Assembly: GCA_016462095.1 (NCBI GenBank)
Contig: JAEMTW010000044.1
Span: 1-11,214 of the forward strand
Reading direction: 5' to 3'
Source: Thermoleophilia bacterium
GTDB taxonomy: Bacteria > Actinomycetota > Thermoleophilia > Gaiellales > F1-60-MAGs149
Length of the DNA stretch: 11,214 nucleotides
Below are positions 1 to 7,009 of this stretch, piece after piece (the stretch's first letter is position 1; the number at the start of each line of letters is the position of its first letter). A model generated the notes under the pieces. That model did no database searches, had not been told where the DNA came from, and was given only the letters and a program-made list of their open reading frames with translations. A program made the position numbers and the translations under genes.

Positions 1-55
1 TAGTGGAGCAAGAAGCGCGGTCATGTCACATAAGGGTCTGACCCCTTTGTGACAT
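1..55. repeat. REP-like repeat, copy 1
   Basis: This 55-base unit is identical to positions 68-122. Its right part (23-55) is a near-perfect palindrome with arms ATGTCACA / TGTGACAT around a centre containing GGGTCTGACCC. It would fold into a long hairpin in either transcript. The GGGTC-N-GACCC core with flanking TGTGACA resembles short REP-type palindromes that are scattered between genes and, in other genomes, are mobilised by REP-associated Y1 transposases; that family link is inference. No transposase gene lies in the window. The repeat starts at base 1, so its true left end cannot be seen. Confidence 0.8.
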
Positions 56-67
56 GTGGCAGCTGTC

Positions 68-122
68 TAGTGGAGCAAGAAGCGCGGTCATGTCACATAA
101 GGGTCTGACCCCTTTGTGACAT
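68..122. repeat. REP-like repeat, copy 2
   Basis: Exact second copy of the unit at 1-55, separated from it by the 12 bases at 56-67, which gives a 67-base period. The palindrome is at 90-122. It ends nine bases from the stop codon of the 92-residue gene, so it lies at the 3' end of the peptidase-cyclophilin operon on the minus strand. REP hairpins in this position often protect mRNA ends or aid termination. No U-rich run follows the hairpin, so a classical intrinsic terminator is not supported. Confidence 0.8.
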
Positions 123-131
123 CCGCCAGCG

Positions 132-410
132 CTACTTGAGGCCCTGGCGCGCTTCGCGCACGAGCGAGACGCACTCGGGGTAGATCACGGTGATGGCGGC
201 ACGGAGTTGTGCGGCTTGCTCCTCGGCGGTGCCGGAAGGGGTGACCTGCGCGATCGCGGCAGTCGTCATCTGGACGGCGAGGTGGATGGCGTTGTCGGCA
301 AAGGCGACGCTCTGGCTCTCTTGAGCCTGCTCGGCCATCTGTCGCATCGCATTCTGCAGCTCTTCCGGATCGAACATGCCGCCACCAAAACCAAAAGGAT
401 TTTCTGTCAT
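132..410 (-). CDS. hypothetical 92-residue protein, last gene of the peptidase operon
   Basis: I do not recognise this protein. It is 92 residues long with no signal peptide or membrane segment, so it should be cytoplasmic. The first 12 residues are rich in Gly, Phe and Met. They are followed by an acidic, Gln/Met-rich stretch (about 14-33) likely to be helical, then a mostly Ala/Thr/Gln region and a basic C-terminus (REARQGLK). The start is nine bases after the stop codon of the cyclophilin gene, with a partial AGGA ribosome site seven bases before ATG, so it is probably co-transcribed and translated after the upstream gene. It reads as a real gene because of this packing and because overlapping frames give low-complexity Arg-rich products. 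Its Met/Gln-rich start loosely recalls small nucleoid proteins, but no family motif supports that. Confidence 0.65.
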   Translation of the reverse strand: MTENPFGFGGGMFDPEELQNAMRQMAEQAQESQSVAFADNAIHLAVQMTTAAIAQVTPSGTAEEQAAQLRAAITVIYPECVSLVREARQGLK

Positions 411-419
411 ACCCGGATC

Positions 420-1136
420 CTACTTTGCTTCTGCAAGTCGTGCGGTCCAAATGTAGACCGGTTCGACGGGAGGACCATCGGCAATGCCGAGTCTGTTGAT
501 CTTCTGCAGCGTCTCCGTCGATGAGGCATCGAGGACGTGGCCGACGACCGCGTAGAGCGGCTCGAGGGCGGCAGCGCCAGCTTCGGTTGAGACGATGAAG
601 AACTGCGAGCCAGCCGTACCGTCCGGCTCGTTACCCGCCTTGGCCATCGCGACGTCGCCATTGCGATAGGCATAGTCGCTCGGCGGCGGGGTCTGGACCG
701 TGTAGCCCGGTCCACCGGCGCCCGTGCCAGCAGGATCTCCTCCCTGGATGACAAAGTTCGGCACGACACGATGGAAGGTCAGGCCGTCGTAATAGCCCGA
801 GCGGACGAGTGCAGCAAACGAGGCAGAGGCGTCGCCACCGATCTTCGTATCGACGTCCATCACGATCGAGCCGCACGAGGTGACCATCGTGATCGTCCAC
901 GGGCCCGTGCCCTTGAGTGGCGTAGGCGGTGCCTCGGTATAGATCGTGCGGGTCGTTTCGGAGGCCGGCGGAGCCTGGTGGTCACAGCCGTCTTTCCCAT
1001 ACGTGAGGGTTGGTGCTGCTGCCGTCGCAGCGGGAGGCTCCTCGACCGTCGATGTGGTGGCACTCTCCCCACCAAGGCTGCAGCCAGCGCTGAGCAGAGC
1101 GACGCTCGCGATCAGTCCGAGTGCGACACGGCGCAT
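420..1136 (-). CDS. cyclophilin-type peptidyl-prolyl isomerase, lipoprotein
   Basis: A 238-residue peptidyl-prolyl cis-trans isomerase predicted to act outside the cytoplasm, assisting folding of exported proteins. Residues 1-19 are a lipoprotein signal: basic MRR, a hydrophobic stretch and a lipobox ending SAGC, with Cys19 as the lipidation site. A Ser/Thr/Ala/Pro-rich linker (about 20-80) leads to the cyclophilin domain (about 81-236). The active-site signature FHRVVPNFVIQGGD is at 121-134, giving Arg123, Phe128 and Gln131 as counterparts of the cyclophilin catalytic and binding residues. GSQFFI at 176-181 is the second signature. The ATG shares one base with the stop of the M42 peptidase gene (TGATG) and has no clear Shine-Dalgarno site, so its translation is probably coupled. 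The frame stays open further upstream, but those codons lie inside the peptidase gene and would bury the signal peptide. Confidence 0.92.
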   Translation of the reverse strand: MRRVALGLIASVALLSAGCSLGGESATTSTVEEPPAATAAAPTLTYGKDGCDHQAPPASETTRTIYTEAPPTPLKGTGPWTITMVTSCGSIVMDVDTKIGGDASASFAALVRSGYYDGLTFHRVVPNFVIQGGDPAGTGAGGPGYTVQTPPPSDYAYRNGDVAMAKAGNEPDGTAGSQFFIVSTEAGAAALEPLYAVVGHVLDASSTETLQKINRLGIADGPPVEPVYIWTARLAEAK

Positions 1137-2188
1137 CAGGCAAGACTTTCTGGGGTGGCGGCGAGGCAGTACGCGGCCAGCAGTGCGGCGGTTCCTTCGA
1201 GGTCGTTGAGGTCGCAGACCTCGGCTGGGGAGTGCATGTGACGCAGCGGAATGCCAATCAGTGCGGCGCGTAGACTGCGGACGGCGTGCAGGGCGTTGTC
1301 GACGTCGGTATGCGTCGAGCCGCCCGGCATTGCCTCCATTCCGTACACGATGCTGTTGGCCTTGGCGGCTGCTTCGAGCGCCGCAACGACGCCCTCGTCG
1401 AGGCCGAGACCGCGGGTGACCACGGGGCCCTTGCCGAGCGCCTGCGGGCCCGTATCGCCCTTGTTGATCATCGGCACGTCGGCCGCGTGCGTGACGTCGA
1501 TGACGATTGCGACGGCGGGTGCCACGCGATCGGTGACGAGGCGCGCACCATCGCCAAGCGTCTCTTCGAGGACACAGCCGGTTGCCACGACGCGCACCTT
1601 GGGCGAGCCGGCCGCTATGCGGCGGAGCGCCTCGAGAGCCGCCCACGCGCCAACGCGGTCGTCGAGTGCGCGGGACGTTAGACGCGTGCCTGCCAGCATG
1701 ATCGGCGCCGAGCCGACGATCGCGTCGTCGCCAACACGAACAAGGCTCCGAGCATGCTCGCCATCGGTTGCACCGATGTCGATCCAGAGATCTTTCATCT
1801 GCGTGCCCGACGTGCGCTCATCGCCCTTCTGTAGGTGGATGGGCACGCTGCCAATGACCCCAGGAATGTCGCCGTTACTGGTGCGGACGCTGACGGGCTG
1901 GCCGACCAGCACGCGTGGATCCCAGCCACCGAGGCCACGAATACGCAAGACACCCTCGTCCTCAATGTGCGTGACGATGACGCCGATCTGATCGATGTGG
2001 CCGAGCAGCAACACGGTCGGAGCGTCGTCTGGACCAACGCTCGCTAGCGCATTGCCGAGCTGATCGCGCTCGACGGTTGAAAACTCTGCGGCCATGCTGG
2101 CCCACAGGTCGGCTGCCTCGCGCTCGCGCCCAGACGGGCCATGCGCGTTGAGGAGCTGGAAGAGGCGATCTCGTGCGGCAGTATCCAT
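1136..2188 (-). CDS. M42 family metallo-aminopeptidase
   Basis: A 350-residue cytoplasmic di-metal peptidase of family M42 (glutamyl aminopeptidase / tetrahedral aminopeptidase type), which removes N-terminal residues from peptides. The visible motifs match the family in order: GHIDQIG with His64 and Asp66; DLWIDIGA at 133-140; SRALDDRVG with the bridging Asp176; LEETLGDGA with the expected base Glu208 and ligand Glu209; Asp231 in DVTHA; GGSTHTD at 289-295; and RHMHSP with ligand His319. All expected metal and catalytic residues are present. Most relatives have HxDEIG where this protein has HxDQIG; that residue is not a ligand. The length is normal for the family. It is the first gene of a three-gene operon with the cyclophilin and the 92-residue protein, and it diverges from the fabF-like gene. 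The substrate range cannot be read from sequence. Confidence 0.93.
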   Translation of the reverse strand: MDTAARDRLFQLLNAHGPSGREREAADLWASMAAEFSTVERDQLGNALASVGPDDAPTVLLLGHIDQIGVIVTHIEDEGVLRIRGLGGWDPRVLVGQPVSVRTSNGDIPGVIGSVPIHLQKGDERTSGTQMKDLWIDIGATDGEHARSLVRVGDDAIVGSAPIMLAGTRLTSRALDDRVGAWAALEALRRIAAGSPKVRVVATGCVLEETLGDGARLVTDRVAPAVAIVIDVTHAADVPMINKGDTGPQALGKGPVVTRGLGLDEGVVAALEAAAKANSIVYGMEAMPGGSTHTDVDNALHAVRSLRAALIGIPLRHMHSPAEVCDLNDLEGTAALLAAYCLAATPESLA

Positions 2189-2195
2189 GCCCCAG

Positions 2196-2201
2196 ACGCT
2201 A
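2196..2201 (-). promoter_or_regulatory. predicted -10 box (TAGCGT) for the M42 operon
   Basis: On the minus strand TAGCGT matches the TANNNT -10 consensus and ends seven bases before the ATG at 2188. Transcription would start at or next to the start codon, giving a leaderless mRNA. No Shine-Dalgarno site fits in that space. No convincing -35 box is seen. It shares bases 2200-2201 with the -10 box of the divergent gene. Confidence 0.5.
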
Positions 2202-2205
2202 GCAT
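2200..2205 (+). promoter_or_regulatory. predicted -10 box (TAGCAT) for the fabF-like gene
   Basis: TAGCAT occupies exactly -12 to -7 relative to the A of the ATG at 2212, the position expected for a leaderless transcript. There is no Shine-Dalgarno site upstream and no clear -35 box. It overlaps the minus-strand -10 box of the M42 operon by two bases. Confidence 0.5.
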
Positions 2206-2211
2206 CACCCT

Positions 2212-3462
2212 ATGGCAGAGGCAGGAACTCCACGGGTTGTCATCACCGGCATCGGCATTCTCTCGCCGGTCGGTCTCGATACCGCGACGTCGTGGGCGAC
2301 GCTCCTCGCTGGCACCTCTGGGGTTGGTCCGATCACGAATTTTGATCCGGCGCGCATCGACGTCCAGATTGCCTGTGAGATGAAGGGCTTCGATCCCGAG
2401 TCTGTGGTCGAGAAGCGCGAGGCGCGCAAGCTCGACCGTTGTAGCGTTGCCGCGATCGCGGCTGCCCGCCAGGCCTGGGCAATGAGTGGTGCCGCGGTCG
2501 ACGATCCTGAGCGCGTTGGTGTGATTATCGGCTCGGCCTTCGGCGGTGCCAGCACGATCGAGGCCGGCATGCAGACGATGTTCGAGAAGGGGCCCGGCCG
2601 GATTGGACCGCACGTGCTCGGCTCGATGCTGGTTGACACGCCCGGCTTCCAGGTGGCCCACGACCTTGGTGTAATCGGCCCCAACTTCTCTGTCACCTCC
2701 GCCTGCGCGACCGGCGCCCACGCCGTTGGTGTCGCCTCGGACCTCGTCCGCCATGGCGACGTCGACCTCTGCCTTGCAGGGGGCGTCGACACGTTGATCA
2801 ACGAGTTCATCATGGGTGGCTTCTGCAATATGAAGGTGCTCGGCACGCCGCTTGACGGCCAGCCACTGGCAACCGCCTCGCGGCCGTTCGACCTGACACG
2901 CGCCGGCTTCGTGCTCGGTGAGGGCGCCACGGTGATGGTGCTCGAGCGCGAAGAAGACGCTCGTGCGCGCGGCGCGACGATCATCGCCGAGATCGTGTCG
3001 TGGTCGTCGACCAACGATGCATTCCATATCGCTGCACCACGCGAAGACGGCGTCGGCATCGACCGTATGTTCCAGTCGGTGCTGCGTCGCGGCGACCTCA
3101 GCCCAAGCGAGGTTGGCTACATCAATCCGCACGGGACGGGCACGCAGGCTAACGATCGCCTCGAAACGGCGACGATTCGCAACATCTTTGGCGCACATGC
3201 CGATTCGCTTGCCGTCTCGTCGACCAAGTCGATGACGGGCCATCAGATGGGTGCCGCTGGCGCCTTCGAGACGGCCGTGACGGCGCTCGCGCTCCACCAT
3301 CGCATCGTGCCGCCAACGATCAACCTTGTTGAGCCCGACCCGGACTGCGACCTCGATTACGTGCCCGAGGGTGCGCGCGAGTTGCCAAACCTCGACGTCG
3401 CAATCTCGTGCTCGATCGGCCTCGGTGGCCATAACGGCGCCGTTGCGCTACGCCGCATCTAG
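2212..3462 (+). CDS. beta-ketoacyl-ACP synthase II-type (FabF-like)
   Basis: A 416-residue thiolase-fold condensing enzyme of the KAS I/II family, which joins malonyl-ACP to an acyl chain. The start of the fold is at VVITGIGILSPVG (9-21). The Cys-His-His catalytic set is intact: Cys165 in TSACATGAH, His308 in NPHGTGT and His344 in STKSMTGHQMGAAG, with the conserved Lys339. The acyl-pocket loop that usually reads GFGGHN/GFGGTN reads GLGGHN (403-408), so Leu404 replaces the usual gatekeeper Phe. No acyl carrier protein, ketoreductase or malonyl transferase is adjacent, so it may serve special lipid or polyketide synthesis rather than core fatty-acid elongation. The N-terminus begins where family members usually begin, which supports the ATG at 2212. 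The gene ends 15 bases from the convergent glycosylphosphotransferase gene. Confidence 0.93.
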   Translation: MAEAGTPRVVITGIGILSPVGLDTATSWATLLAGTSGVGPITNFDPARIDVQIACEMKGFDPESVVEKREARKLDRCSVAAIAAARQAWAMSGAAVDDPERVGVIIGSAFGGASTIEAGMQTMFEKGPGRIGPHVLGSMLVDTPGFQVAHDLGVIGPNFSVTSACATGAHAVGVASDLVRHGDVDLCLAGGVDTLINEFIMGGFCNMKVLGTPLDGQPLATASRPFDLTRAGFVLGEGATVMVLEREEDARARGATIIAEIVSWSSTNDAFHIAAPREDGVGIDRMFQSVLRRGDLSPSEVGYINPHGTGTQANDRLETATIRNIFGAHADSLAVSSTKSMTGHQMGAAGAFETAVTALALHHRIVPPTINLVEPDPDCDLDYVPEGARELPNLDVAISCSIGLGGHNGAVALRRI

Positions 3463-3477
3463 CGCGTTCCGGCCGCG

Positions 3478-4953
<1,476 letters not shown>

Positions 4954-4960
4954 GATTAAG

Positions 4961-4966
4961 AGTCTA
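4961..4966 (-). promoter_or_regulatory. predicted -10 box (TAGACT) for the glycosylphosphotransferase
   Basis: The minus strand reads TAGACT, seven bases, then GTG at 4953. This fits a leaderless transcript and selects the GTG over the more upstream ATG at 4995. The same hexamer precedes the ketopantoate reductase-like gene. No -35 match is seen. Confidence 0.5.
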
Positions 4967-4972
4967 CAGCGC

Positions 4973-4991
4973 GGCAGGCAGTCTTCCTGCC
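4973..4991 (-). promoter_or_regulatory. inverted repeat upstream of the glycosylphosphotransferase promoter
   Basis: GGCAGG (4973-4978) and CCTGCC (4986-4991) form a six-base inverted repeat with a seven-base centre. It covers about -20 to -38 from the predicted start, where a -35 box would be, and lies 60 bases after the decarboxylase stop codon. It could be an operator or a hairpin ending the upstream transcript. There is no U-run, and the match is short enough to be chance. Confidence 0.25.
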
Positions 4992-5050
4992 CCACGATGC
5001 AGCAACAATCCGTGTCAGAGACGCGTCGGGAGGGAGCAGAGCGGGTTTGG

Positions 5051-6004
5051 CTATGCGCCGACGATGCGGCCGGTCAACTCGGCGCGGCTCGACTGGTCGA
5101 GCAGGCGCGTGAGGCCTTCGCGCAACTGCACGGTCGGTCCCCAACCCAAGAGTTCCGTGGCACGCGTGATGTCGGGGCGCCGCTGCTGAGGATCGTTGAC
5201 TGGCAACGCCTCAAACACGATCTCGCTGGTCGAGCCGGTCAACTCGACGACCATTTCGGCCAGTTCGAGCAGCGTGAACTCCTCGGGGTTACCGATGTTG
5301 ACGGGCTCGTGCTCGGTCGAGAAGGCGAGTGCGATGATGCCGGTGATCAGATCGTCGACATAACAAAACGAGCGCGTCTGAGCGCCCGTGCCGAAGACGG
5401 TGATTGGCTTGTTCTCAAGCGCCTGACGGACAAAGGTGGGAATCGCGCGGCCATCGAACGCGCGCATGCGCGGGCCGTACGTATTGAAAATACGCACGAT
5501 CGCCGTGTCGACGCCCTGCTGGCGGTGATACGCCATCGTCATCGCCTCGGCGTAACGCTTGGCCTCGTCGTAGACACCACGAGGACCGATCGGGTTGACG
5601 TTGCCCCAGTACGACTCGGGCTGCGGGTGAATCAGCGGGTCGCCGTACACCTCACTGGTCGAGGCCGTCAAAAAGCGAGCACGCTTGGCCTTCGCGAGGC
5701 CGAGCGCATTGTGCGTGCCGTACGAGCCGACCTTCAAGGTCTGCAGGGGCAGGCGCAGGTAGTCGATCGGGCTGGCTGGCGATGCGAAGTGGAACACGAA
5801 ATCAACGTCGCCCGGAATCTCGATGTGCGTCGTGACATCGTGCTGGACAAACGTAAAGTTGTCGTCGCGCAGATGCGCGATATTCGTCAACGACCCCGTG
5901 TCGAGGTTGTCGAGACACCAGACCTTGTGGCCCGCTGCAAGCAGTCGCTCACAGAGGTGCGATCCGAGAAACCCTGCTCCACCGGTGACGACAGTTGTTG
6001 GCAT
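5051..6004 (-). CDS. UDP-glucuronate decarboxylase (UDP-xylose synthase), extended SDR family
   Basis: A 317-residue NAD-dependent extended short-chain dehydrogenase that probably converts UDP-glucuronate to UDP-xylose in the cytoplasm. The NAD-binding GGAGFLG is at 8-14. The decarboxylase subgroup is indicated by ASPASPIDY (74-82), STSEVYGDP (115-123), YWGNVNPIGPR (132-142) and YDEAKR with catalytic Tyr145 and Lys149. Many UDP-xylose synthases have CYDEGKR at that last motif; here it is VYDEAKR. NTYGPRM (174-180) and DPQQRRPDI (271-279) also match. The start at 6004 is fixed by the Rossmann motif, which must begin near the N-terminus; the longer open frame upstream overlaps the Wzz-like gene. 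The gene starts 16 bases after the Wzz-like stop. Its product would feed xylose, or a xylose-derived sugar, into the glycan made by the neighbouring transferases. Confidence 0.92.
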   Translation of the reverse strand: MPTTVVTGGAGFLGSHLCERLLAAGHKVWCLDNLDTGSLTNIAHLRDDNFTFVQHDVTTHIEIPGDVDFVFHFASPASPIDYLRLPLQTLKVGSYGTHNALGLAKAKRARFLTASTSEVYGDPLIHPQPESYWGNVNPIGPRGVYDEAKRYAEAMTMAYHRQQGVDTAIVRIFNTYGPRMRAFDGRAIPTFVRQALENKPITVFGTGAQTRSFCYVDDLITGIIALAFSTEHEPVNIGNPEEFTLLELAEMVVELTGSTSEIVFEALPVNDPQQRRPDITRATELLGWGPTVQLREGLTRLLDQSSRAELTGRIVGA

Positions 6005-6011
6005 ACGAGTG

Positions 6012-6017
6012 ATGGTA
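6012..6017 (-). promoter_or_regulatory. predicted internal -10 box (TACCAT) for the UDP-glucuronate decarboxylase
   Basis: The minus strand reads TACCAT, seven bases, then ATG at 6004. It lies just past the stop codon of the Wzz-like gene. It could give the decarboxylase its own leaderless transcript besides read-through from upstream. A GGGG run nearby could instead act as a weak ribosome site about 12 bases out, so this call is less certain than the others. Confidence 0.4.
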
Positions 6018-6020
6018 CCC

Positions 6021-6935
6021 CTACGGGGTAGCCGTCGCCTCCGTTTCGAGTGGATTGCGCACGGGCCAGAAGACGGTCGAGAGGATCGCAGCGAGGATGC
6101 CGACGAGGAATCCGAGCACCACGGCGATGAAGAGCGAGAACTGCTTCGACGTTGGCGCGACCTTGGAACCGCGAGCTGGCGTGATGACGCTGCCCGACTC
6201 GACGGTCGCGATGTAGTCGACCTGAGCCTCGAGGCCTGGGAGTTGCTCGGACAGCAGAGCCTCCGTGTTCGAGTCGTACTGCAGCATCGCGAGCAGCGGC
6301 GTGGTGAGCGAACTGCGCTCGGCCGGGCTAAGCGCAGCCTGCTCCAGCACATCGAGGCGGGCCTGCGTCTCGGCGCCAGCAGCGGCGAGTGCATCGATGC
6401 GGGCGCTGAGGCGATCGCGTGCGGCGATAACCGCGGCCTGCTTGGCATCCGTGTAGGTATTGGATTTCGCGACGATTGCCTCGGCGAGAGCGTTGGCGGC
6501 AGCAGCAGACTGTGCGGCAGTGAAGGGGCCTTGCACAATCACCTGGGCGAGTGGGACAGCCGTGCCCTTGACGCCGACGGCGGTCGTGATCAGCTCGACG
6601 GAGACATGGCCTGTCAGGGCATCAGCGGCAAGCCCAGCGGCCTTGCTTGCAGGTTCCTGATACGCAGCTTGACGCGCGAGCGCGTTGGCGTAGAGCGGGT
6701 TAGACGACAACGGGTTTGGCACGAGCGAACCGTTCGGCGTGACGGGCTGTCCGAGGTAGACCGTCGCGACGCCGCGTGTCAGGTTCTTGCTCTGCGTGCG
6801 TTGGATCGTGAACGACCCGATGATGGCGAGCGCAATGAAGATCGCGACGACCCACCAGCGGGCGAGAATGCGATCGAGATAGCTGCGGAGATCAATCTCC
6901 GACTCGGTTCCGTGCGAATCCACCACAATACTCAT
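6021..6935 (-). CDS. Wzz/GumC-like polysaccharide chain-length determinant protein
   Basis: A 304-residue membrane protein of polysaccharide co-polymerase type, expected to set chain length of an exported glycan. The cytoplasmic N-tail carries the typical EIDLRSYLDRILARWW (13-28), followed by a first membrane segment (about 29-44). A long extracytoplasmic region (45-265) contains Ala-rich likely coiled coil (about 140-200 and 222-245). A Pro-containing stretch (Pro253, Pro261) precedes the second membrane segment (about 267-289) and a short tail. There is no C-terminal tyrosine-kinase domain, which actinobacterial relatives often have, and no kinase gene adjoins it. The ATG at 6935 has a GAGGG ten bases upstream. 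An alternative is the GTG at codon 4 (6926), which lies seven bases after a TACCAT box and would give 301 residues. The open frame runs further upstream into the divergent glycosyltransferase gene, which I do not accept as coding. Confidence 0.85.
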   Translation of the reverse strand: MSIVVDSHGTESEIDLRSYLDRILARWWVVAIFIALAIIGSFTIQRTQSKNLTRGVATVYLGQPVTPNGSLVPNPLSSNPLYANALARQAAYQEPASKAAGLAADALTGHVSVELITTAVGVKGTAVPLAQVIVQGPFTAAQSAAAANALAEAIVAKSNTYTDAKQAAVIAARDRLSARIDALAAAGAETQARLDVLEQAALSPAERSSLTTPLLAMLQYDSNTEALLSEQLPGLEAQVDYIATVESGSVITPARGSKVAPTSKQFSLFIAVVLGFLVGILAAILSTVFWPVRNPLETEATATP

Positions 6936-6939
6936 GGTA
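6934..6939 (-). promoter_or_regulatory. possible -10 box (TACCAT) for the Wzz-like gene
   Basis: The minus strand reads TACCAT, seven bases, then GTG (codon 4 of the annotated protein). The hexamer includes the ATG at 6935, so if this promoter is used the ATG cannot be the start codon and GTG 6926 is. The same hexamer and spacing precede the next gene, the decarboxylase. Confidence 0.35.
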
Positions 6940-6967
6940 CGCGAACCCTCGGCGTGGGGGTCGCCGG

Positions 6968-6973
6968 TAGGAT
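6968..6973 (+). promoter_or_regulatory. predicted -10 box (TAGGAT) for the leader peptide and glycosyltransferase
   Basis: TAGGAT occupies exactly -12 to -7 relative to an ATG at 6980. That ATG is not in the glycosyltransferase frame; it opens a nine-codon frame whose stop overlaps the glycosyltransferase ATG. No -35 box is apparent. Confidence 0.45.
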
Positions 6974-6979
6974 CGGGGC

Positions 6980-7009
6980 ATGCGAGCTGCGCTGAAAGCC
7001 AGACGATGA
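6980..7009 (+). CDS. possible nine-codon leader peptide (MRAALKARR) overlapping the glycosyltransferase start
   Basis: An ATG at 6980 lies six bases after a TAGGAT -10 box, the leaderless spacing seen at other genes in this window. It opens the frame MRAALKARR and stops at TGA 7007-7009. The stop overlaps the glycosyltransferase ATG at 7006-7008 as ATGA. That ATG has no good Shine-Dalgarno site, so ribosomes could start on the leaderless 5' end, finish the leader and restart on the glycosyltransferase. The peptide has four basic residues but no run of one amino acid that would point to attenuation. A chance frame this short is quite possible; the support is the combined spacing and overlap. 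Confidence 0.4.
   Translation: MRAALKARR

Noticed and set aside
1..122. The two repeats as the start of a CRISPR array.
   Set aside because: Only two copies, a 12-base spacer far too short, a large palindrome over half the repeat, and no cas genes.
420..1646. A 408-residue reading extending the cyclophilin gene upstream to 1646.
   Set aside because: The extra part is antisense-like Arg-rich sequence inside the M42 gene in another frame, and it would bury the lipoprotein signal peptide at residue 171.
2044..3432. A 462-codon open frame on the minus strand across the fabF-like gene.
   Set aside because: It is a shadow of the plus-strand condensing enzyme, whose catalytic motifs are intact; the minus product has no recognisable motif and a composition dictated by GC-rich third positions.
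4997..6031. A 344-codon plus-strand open frame across the decarboxylase gene.
   Set aside because: It is the complement of a well-supported SDR gene and encodes an Arg/Val-rich sequence without domain motifs.
6934..7005. A longer glycosyltransferase starting at ATG 6934.
   Set aside because: It adds 24 residues unlike the family N-terminus and overlaps the start of the divergent Wzz-like gene; the family-like start is MRVVLIDPRG at 7006.
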